A stretch of DNA of 64,000 nt from Fonsecaea monophora (lineage: Eukaryota; Ascomycota; Eurotiomycetes; Chaetothyriales; Herpotrichiellaceae), in NCBI RefSeq assembly GCF_001642475.1, contig NW_019174057.1:19854-83853 (forward strand), in the 5' to 3' direction. The notes under the pieces are model-generated. The model was not told where the DNA came from, searched no databases, and was given only the letters and a program-made list of their open reading frames with translations. A program made the translations under genes and the position numbers. Shown here one piece after another: positions 57,746 to 64,000 of the stretch. Numbering within the stretch: the first letter of the stretch is position 1; each line of letters starts with the position of its first letter.

Positions 57746-59959
57746 AGATGTCGGGGTTCTGGTATACGAATCAAAACGTTTAACTCGACGAGTTCTACTC
57801 TTGAAAATGGAATTTTGAATTACTATCAAACAAATCTGCGAGGAAAGTTGACTGGATTTGGCAGTTGTGGGGGCGCACGTTGGACATTGTCACTAGAGGA
57901 TTGGATGGAAATCAAGAGGCGGTACATGGATACACATTTGGGGCCTGCAAATCTGGCATTTTGTCTCATGTTCATCTAGCGCTTGGAATTGTCTCTTCGT
58001 TTGGTCTCTGCATGGCGATGGCGCAATGGGAAAGCGATCATACAGGACGAGAGACGGAATCTGTTCCACAGCTGGTTTGGGTATAGATTGGGTATGTCCT
58101 GGGTATGCAGGTCCTCCGTCTGGACGTGCATTTTGTATTGATGCATACGATATGACATGGGAGTATGTATAAAATAGAGTCGCTCGGCCATTCTGTTCAC
58201 CAGTGAGGTACGTTAACCTCACGTTGGTGTCGTTTCCCGTAGATGCTCAACGTAAAACTAGACCCGCGGAGAGGCCACCTGGAGTTCCCGGACGAGACTC
58301 GCCGAGTTTACTTTTGTCGTATACTTGGTAATTACAGCACTCGCCTTGCAACCCTTGCTGGACGCGTATACTTGTAGTACATACTTTTGGGTTTTCCCCT
58401 TGTACCCGGTTCAGTTGGTAGCGGTGGAGGTGGTGGAGGTAAATGGTGGTCGCGGCTCGCGTTCTCACTCGCTCCGATATGTCCGGGGTTTCTAGAGTCG
58501 GTCTCAGTTAGTCCCGATCTAATATTTTCTGTGAATCTGTCTTTGGTTTATCGTCATTCTTTAGGAGAATAAGGCAATACACACAACCACATGTGCCGAC
58601 ACGTGCAGACACCGGGTATAATCTGACACGTGGTTCTTGGTACTCGTACAGAATGTGAATGGTTACCTACACACCTACCTACCTACTTTACCTAGGTTAC
58701 ATAATTTTATGTATGCACATACGTCATATAATATACATCCTCGTACCTACCATACTTGACCTCGTGCTTACCTAGCACTAGCACCTAGGTATAATTACTC
58801 GATATACTGAAACCCCCCTTTCGTAATCTCCATCTCCTTATGTCCGTCCTACTCATTCATCTACTTGTATCCACGAGGTGACTGCGGGTAAGCGAGTAAC
58901 TATGTAGGTAACTACGAGTATATCTCCACCCATTCATCTTCCTTTTTTGACATTGCATTCCAGCTTACGAGTGCAGTGCTACAGGGCGGAGAAAGGGGAA
59001 GGGGGGAAAGGGGGTCATCCCGGCGTCGTTGTATCGCCCGACCCGAGTGACTCACCAACTAGCCAACTAACCCACCAACCTACCGACCAATCGACCAGTG
59101 GGGACCGGACTCTCGTCTGACCTGGCTGCCTGGTCTGTGCCGTATGGGGTTGCACGCAGGAAGAAGGATGTGTAGGCAGGCAGGTACGCAGGTACGGGGT
59201 ACGCGGTACGCAGACAACCCAATCCTCCCTGAACGGAGTCGCCCGGCCGAGAGAGAGATCGTCCTTGTACGCACGCCCTTTGATTCATATATCATGACTT
59301 GTTTGGGGCCGTCCACATGTCTCGATGTGTACCGAGTAGGCAACAAGGATCAGATGGTGGCTCAGTCATCACGGAGCTCGCACGAGGGCGAAAGACCGAG
59401 GGGAGGCAGTGAGCGGAGCCTCTCCACACTGCCTTTCTTGACGTTGGTAGCTAACCAGCGAGACGATAGACAATGATGTACAGAGGACTTGTTATATCCA
59501 TATCCTTATCCATGCCCAGATGTTCATAAATGGATATTCCACCCGGTCGCAGAGTCATCGTCACAGGTACACACTCAGAGTGGATAGTGCATACAGAGTG
59601 GATTGGACACGGTACCCTGTCGACTATAGGTGGGCATTGTCATGACGTTCCGTGTTGCAGTGTCAAACGAGGACACCTCGTCAGTACTTGGTACTACCGC
59701 ACAGGAATACCTCCCAAGAGTTTCACGTTCAAAAGGGACCGTGACTTCATCCTGGATCCAGCAGCACATGGCTTGCCAAGACAGAGAGAACAATGCCGGC
59801 TAGACGAGCTCAAACACCTCCAAAATCCTTGAACTCGGCACGGTATCTTTCCGACAGGTGTCATACAAGGTGTTTGCCCTCGCAGCCTGAAAGGTAAACA
59901 AACAGGCCAGGATCGCGGTCCATCCCTGCCCGCGTCGTCCCTTTCCCACAGCTCCAGCG
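57746..59959. other. Intergenic region, 2.2 kb, low-complexity GTAC/ACCT-rich DNA
   Basis: This lies between the 3' ends of two MFS genes. From about 58600 to 58930 it is dense in ACCTACCTAC, CCTAGGTTAC, CGAGTA and GTAGGTAAC words. A second patch at 59160-59215 repeats GGTACGCAGGTACGGGGTACGCGGTACGCAG-like words (split here into GGTACGCA and GGTACGCG units). Loose CCAACTAGCCAAC words occur near 59056-59100. No gene or RNA is recognised. Confidence 0.55.
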
Positions 59960-61924
59960 CTAATGTGTATAGACAAAGAACGGATTCTCTCGGTCTGTCT
60001 TGTCGGCATACGCCAATTGTTGCCGCAGAGTCTCCTTCTCGTCCTCGCTCATCAGGGCAAGCTTCTCCCGATTCTTCTTGTTGAGCCGGTCATTTCGGAA
60101 TCGCAGAGCTAGGCAGACCAGGACTTGGAACGACAAGGTGCTGAGCGGTCATTAGCATCGAGCTACAACAACAAGTACAGCATCGGGATCCAGCAATACT
60201 ATTACTGGTTCTGGGCCACTTACGCCATGATGGCTGCCTTTCCGCTGATATATCCAGGCGCCTCAGAAGCACGGAATGATTCGGTGCCGGCGATGTTGCC
60301 AGCACAGTACAGGACGAGTGTCAAGGCATTGACGGTGACTTTCTTCGTATGCCCTCCCAGATTCGATGCATTCCAGACAAGAAGCAACATGAAAGCCTGG
60401 TGTACTTCTTAGCCACAGGACAACACCAGCAGAACAAAACCGCTTACCGCTGTGAATGAGTTGCACAAATAAAGGGCAAAGAGCAATGCCCCTTTGCTCT
60501 TCGGTACACCGCCCGGGTCAAGACCAATCATCATGGCAAATGCGGCAATGGTTGGTACAATGCTGATGATCATCACAAGACTCCGATCGTTCCAACGATC
60601 GCTGAGGTATCCAGTGAGAATGGTTGACACGGCTCCGACCACCCCGCCAGGAATGTTCAGTATGAGCTGTTTGCAGTCAGCGGAAAGCACTTGATTGCAA
60701 GGCCCCAGCCAAGCTTAACAGTCCCAGCGTCACTCACCGCTTGCTGTGCGCTGTACCCGAACGTGGTCAACAAGATGCTGGAAAAGTTCGGGATCGCAGT
60801 CGGAACACTGAGCATCAGAACGCTCACGGCCACAAGCCACACACCAGGGTCCTTGAACACCAAACGCAATTGAGACGATTTGATCTTGGCGTTCTGCGTG
60901 CCCGACTGGTTGTCCTTGACTCGCAAGAGTGTCGCCACCTTCTCCGCATCAGAAAATCGTCGAGCCTTGACTGGAGAGTCTGGCAGATAGAAGAAGACAA
61001 TGACACCGACTACGACGGTCACAAGACCAATCGTCAGAAGGAAGATGCGCCAACTTGCAAAGCTCTTGTTCTTCGAGTGAGACACGCCCCAAGAGACCAA
61101 CCCAGCAAAGATGGATGTCAAGCTTGCGACCGGTCAGCCGAGAGAGCACTAACCAAGGGGAGGATAATCCGCACCTGTTACAAACGTATACATACGAGAT
61201 CCTTCGTCCTTGCTCGGATTTCTTGTACCACATGGCAACCACAAGCACGAGGGTGGGTGTCACAACAGATTCGAAAACTCCCAAAAGAGCACGGCAGATC
61301 ATCAGTCCAGCATAGTTTTGGCAAGCCGCGTGAGCTGCCAGCACAGCGCCCCAAAGTACGATGTTTGCCCCGAGATATTTACCCAGCCTTGAAACCCGTT
61401 GCGAAATATATTGCGTGGGAAATTCGGCAGCAAGGTATCCGACGTACTGTCCATTGTCTTAGTACCAGACCACAGCATTGATTGAATACGAATGTCTTCG
61501 ACGGTGTGGGCAAGGTCACGAAGCACCGGCTCAGTTGCCGCTCACAGGGTTAACTTACGAAAATCATGGCGACGTCGGAATACTGTTGCCCCACGAGATG
61601 AGTATCTTCCCGAAGTCCCATGACTGCAGTATATCCGATGGTCGTCTTATCCAGGAATTGAAGAAAGTAAGTGGCAATCATGCACGGGAGAATGGCCCAG
61701 TCAATTTTTCGCAAGAGCTTCTTCCGTTTCGTTTCATCGGCCAGAATACTCAAGGCTTCCTGGGTGACACCGTCGGCATTCGGATGGTCTCGAAGAAACT
61801 CGAATGCCTCGTCGGCTTCCTTGGGATCGATGTTGAGAGTAGCCAAAGCATCCTCGAGATGAACAACCGTCTCTTGGAGTTGTTTCTCCGTGTCCGCCGG
61901 AGCACGAACCACCTCTGCAGCCAT
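59960..61924 (-). CDS. MFS permease of the anion:cation symporter family (Dal5/allantoate type)
   Basis: Six exons, 61924-61559, 61446-61175, 61122-60738, 60666-60448, 60396-60224 and 60140-59960, give 531 aa. Each junction restores a family block: DVAMIFYVGYLAAEFPTQ, RRISYVYVCNSLTSIFAG, FGYSAQQALILNIPGG, NSFTAAFMLLLVWNAS and AIMATLSFQVLV. The first span region has KIDWAILPCMIATYFLQFLDK, the classical start of this family, and ESVVTPTLVLVVAMWYKKSEQGRR follows in span 4-5. Twelve spans are expected. The C-terminal tail reads NKKNREKLALMSEDEKETLR, common in Dal5-like permeases. Known relatives import allantoate, ureidosuccinate, nicotinate or other carboxylates with H+ at the plasma membrane; this substrate is unknown. 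The gene lies about 1 kb from RIP-affected DNA but is itself intact. Confidence 0.92.
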
Positions 61925-62913
61925 GCTGTTTGAAGAGACTGTTCAGGTTGAGCAGCAACGACAATGCCTTTGCTTGGGACGGCCACAGCAGAACTGCCTC
62001 GTGTTGATACATCAGTTGCCCGTCGCGGAGGGAAATGTAACATAGATATGTCGACAGCGAATTGATGGGCGGCAGATGGAGCTCGTCAACTGCCGTGATC
62101 CCACGACGCGGTATTCCACCGTTCCACATACAAACCAGCATGATTAGCGTCGTTCCAGTATTCCAGGAGACGGCGTTCAATTCGTGATGACCATATCCGG
62201 CGAGACGATCATACTTGGCATACTGTTGTTGTGGAGAATTTGGGGTCAATTCGTGGGGAATACCGACAGTTGGAGGTCGGCTGGGGCTCGGTGGCGGTCC
62301 TAGCTGGAGATCAGGCGTCGGCCACTGGTGTGGCACACGGAATACCTGAGTGAAGGATTGAGACAGCCTCGGATCTGGACAAGCATGCTGCCAATCACAA
62401 TAGTGGTATCTGTCTTGTCTCCGGTCACAGTTCCAGTCGTTGGCTGCCCGAATGGGGCCAACCTAGCCGGAAAGTGCTTGTGGTATTCTTCCTCTCACAG
62501 CCAAGTTTCACGACCCGTCCAGACCAAGAGATTTTGTCTTCAAAACACACCTCCCTTCAGCGTGGTGTTTCGGCAGTTGTGCCAACGAGCTCGACATTGT
62601 GGGTGCTTCGTGGACGACAAGAAGGAAATGCAGTTACGGACTCGCTGGGGGAAACGGTTCCCGCTCAAATGAACCCTGCCATAGCCTCACTCCGGCGGGA
62701 CTTTGGCCGTCGAGGGTGTGTATTTTGTGCGGAAGAGCCGTGAGGATGTGAAAAATTTCCTGCTCCAGAAGTGTCTTGCCGTTCTAGGACGCATCCATTG
62801 ACACGGGAAGAAGGTCAAATGCCAAGATAAAGTCGTGCCAAGGAATTGCGCTTCGGACTTCTTGCTTGTCCTTGTCTCAGATTCTCAGACTCGGTGTTGC
62901 CAAGCGTAAGCGC
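61925..62913. other. Intergenic region upstream of the Dal5-type gene
   Basis: This contains the promoter of the permease gene. Composition is normal. Short frames on both strands have no motif. It ends at a palindromic junction with AT-rich DNA. Confidence 0.5.
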
Positions 62914-62950
62914 TGATTAGTCCTCTTAGCGCTGAAGCGCGGACTAATCA
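62914..62950. repeat. Inverted repeat with internal hairpin at the edge of the AT-rich tract
   Basis: TGATTAGTCC (62914-62923) is the exact reverse complement of GGACTAATCA (62941-62950). The 17-base loop holds GCGCTGAAGCGC (62929-62940), itself a 5-bp stem around GA. AGCGCTGA also occurs twice as a direct repeat (62909-62916 and 62928-62935). Such nested symmetry at a composition boundary resembles the end of a DNA transposon or MITE, though I cannot name one. Confidence 0.7.
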
Positions 62951-64000
62951 AATGCCCTAGAGGGTCATTTTGTTAAACGAGTCTAAGCTCTAATACGTAC
63001 ACTTATATAAGTCATCGCGTTCACGGCGTAATCTTAAAATACTACCCTTATAAATCGATGTAATCTATAGTACTAGCCGGAAATTTTCGCGAAAATATAG
63101 TACGGTGAAGTATAGGAACTACGAAGACACTATTTTATAGATCCTATGAAATAATGGATCTATTAAATAGTAGGTTAAACCCCTACCGGTTGACTGAAAT
63201 CACTATTTAAGGCTTCGCTATCGCTTAGGATACCTCTAGTCTATTAACCTATTTCCGTAACCTCGTCTACCTTAGCTTTATTATTACTACTCTTATTATA
63301 CTCGCCGACTAAAGAGGTTTTAGATACTAGACTAGAAGATACTGTAACCTCTACGTTCCTTAACTCATTATTAAAACGGGTTACCTTCGCATTAATATTC
63401 TCTATACCTATCTCGTAGAAGCTCCGTACTACGAATGTACTCTAACGATGTTTCTTCGGTAAGATGGATGACTATAGTAGTCGCCCTACTAACGCCTAGA
63501 TCTCCTCGGACGCTAGCTTTTCTATATATAGTATCCTATCTTTAAAAGTAACTTAAGTACTAAATCGATTAGTAATTAATTAAGACTAAGGTTAAATAAG
63601 TACGGCCTTCTTAAGTACCTCCTTAGCTAGCTTACTTAATGAATAGTAGCGAGCTCTACTTCGTTTAATAAACTTATTAAGGAATTCTAGCTCCCGATCC
63701 TTCTCGAAATGTAAGTCGCTCTTTCTTCGATAGTTTATAAGGCTATTCGCTAATATAGTATACTATAGGTCGGGGTATACGGCTCCTTCTTTATATATTA
63801 TCGTAAATAGGTAGAGAAATTCTTTAGTATACCTAGGACTCTTAGAACCTTAATAATAAAGACTTATAATTATAATGCTAATCCGGAGGTAGCCGATATT
63901 ACTATATTTAATTCTATCTCTTAGTAAGAGATATAGGAATATAATTACGTAAAAAGAGTATATAGTTCTAGAGGTTCTTAATCCGGTTACTCATCCGAAT
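62951..64000. mobile_element. RIP-like AT-rich degenerate repeat, probably a transposon relic, cut by the window edge
   Basis: From about 62960 the sequence changes abruptly to TpA-rich DNA (TATA, CTATAGTA, TTAATAA words everywhere) with few CpA or TpG and no long open frame. This is the mark of repeat-induced point mutation, in which C is changed to T mainly in CpA in duplicated DNA at the sexual stage. Words such as ACTCTTATTATACTCG show stop codons in all frames. The original element cannot be recognised by eye. The right end lies beyond the window. Confidence 0.75.

Noticed and set aside
60741..61481. 246-aa plus-strand frame opposite the Dal5-type permease
   Set aside because: It runs through introns and exons of the real gene alike and has no motif.
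62951..64000. Telomere or centromere
   Set aside because: No TTAGGG repeats are visible, and one kilobase of RIP-like DNA is not evidence of a centromere.

Overview
The window is nuclear DNA of a filamentous ascomycete (Pezizomycotina). This rests on many 47-200 nt GT-AG introns with CTAAC-like branch sites, a non-reducing melanin-type polyketide synthase, a DASH complex Ask1 subunit, a chitin synthase without a myosin motor, a GDP-mannose pyrophosphorylase split by tiny exons, and a TpA-rich tract at the right edge that looks like repeat-induced point mutation (RIP). A melanised Eurotiomycete (possibly Chaetothyriales) would fit, but that is inference only. I assembled exon structures by reading splice sites and checking that reading frame and family motifs stay continuous.

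Layout. 215-7029 (+): a complete SAT-KS-MAT-PT-ACP-ACP-TE polyketide synthase. 7030-13001: nearly 6 kb with no recognisable gene and several low-complexity tracts. 13002-14527 (+): a three-repeat Myb regulator. 16701-17504 (-): a short-chain dehydrogenase. 18259-19790 (-): a PTS2-bearing peroxisomal thiolase. 20966-23344 (-): an Hsp110/Hsp88-type Hsp70. 24313-26766 (-): a chitin synthase. 27655-28867 (-): a small membrane-anchored protein. 29330-30744 (+): Ask1. 31511-33277 (-): a secreted Trp-rich double-fasciclin, probably GPI-anchored. 35090-37170 (+): an unknown membrane protein. 37753-39361 (+): a cytochrome P450. 39887-41107 (+): a LisH/SRP40 nucleolar protein. 42827-44161 (+): a possible OB-fold protein. 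46203-47532 (+): GDP-mannose pyrophosphorylase. 48482-50337 (-): sphingosine-1-phosphate lyase. 50892-52510 (-): homocitrate synthase. 53937-54947 (-) and 56030-57745 (+): a divergent ketopantoate reductase-like / MFS pair. 59960-61924 (-): a Dal5-type MFS permease. 62914-64000: a palindromic junction followed by RIP-like AT-rich DNA.

How they work together. Most genes are ordinary housekeeping loci (cell wall, lipid, amino acid, mitosis, chaperone). The left 17 kb (PKS, gene-poor spacer, Myb factor, SDR) is the only part that resembles a specialised-metabolite locus. None of the usual later melanin genes (scytalone dehydratase, T4HN reductase of the classical type, Ayg1-type hydrolase, multicopper oxidase) is visible here. 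The 54-58 kb divergent pair shares a 1.08 kb intergenic region. No tRNA, rRNA or CRISPR was recognised.
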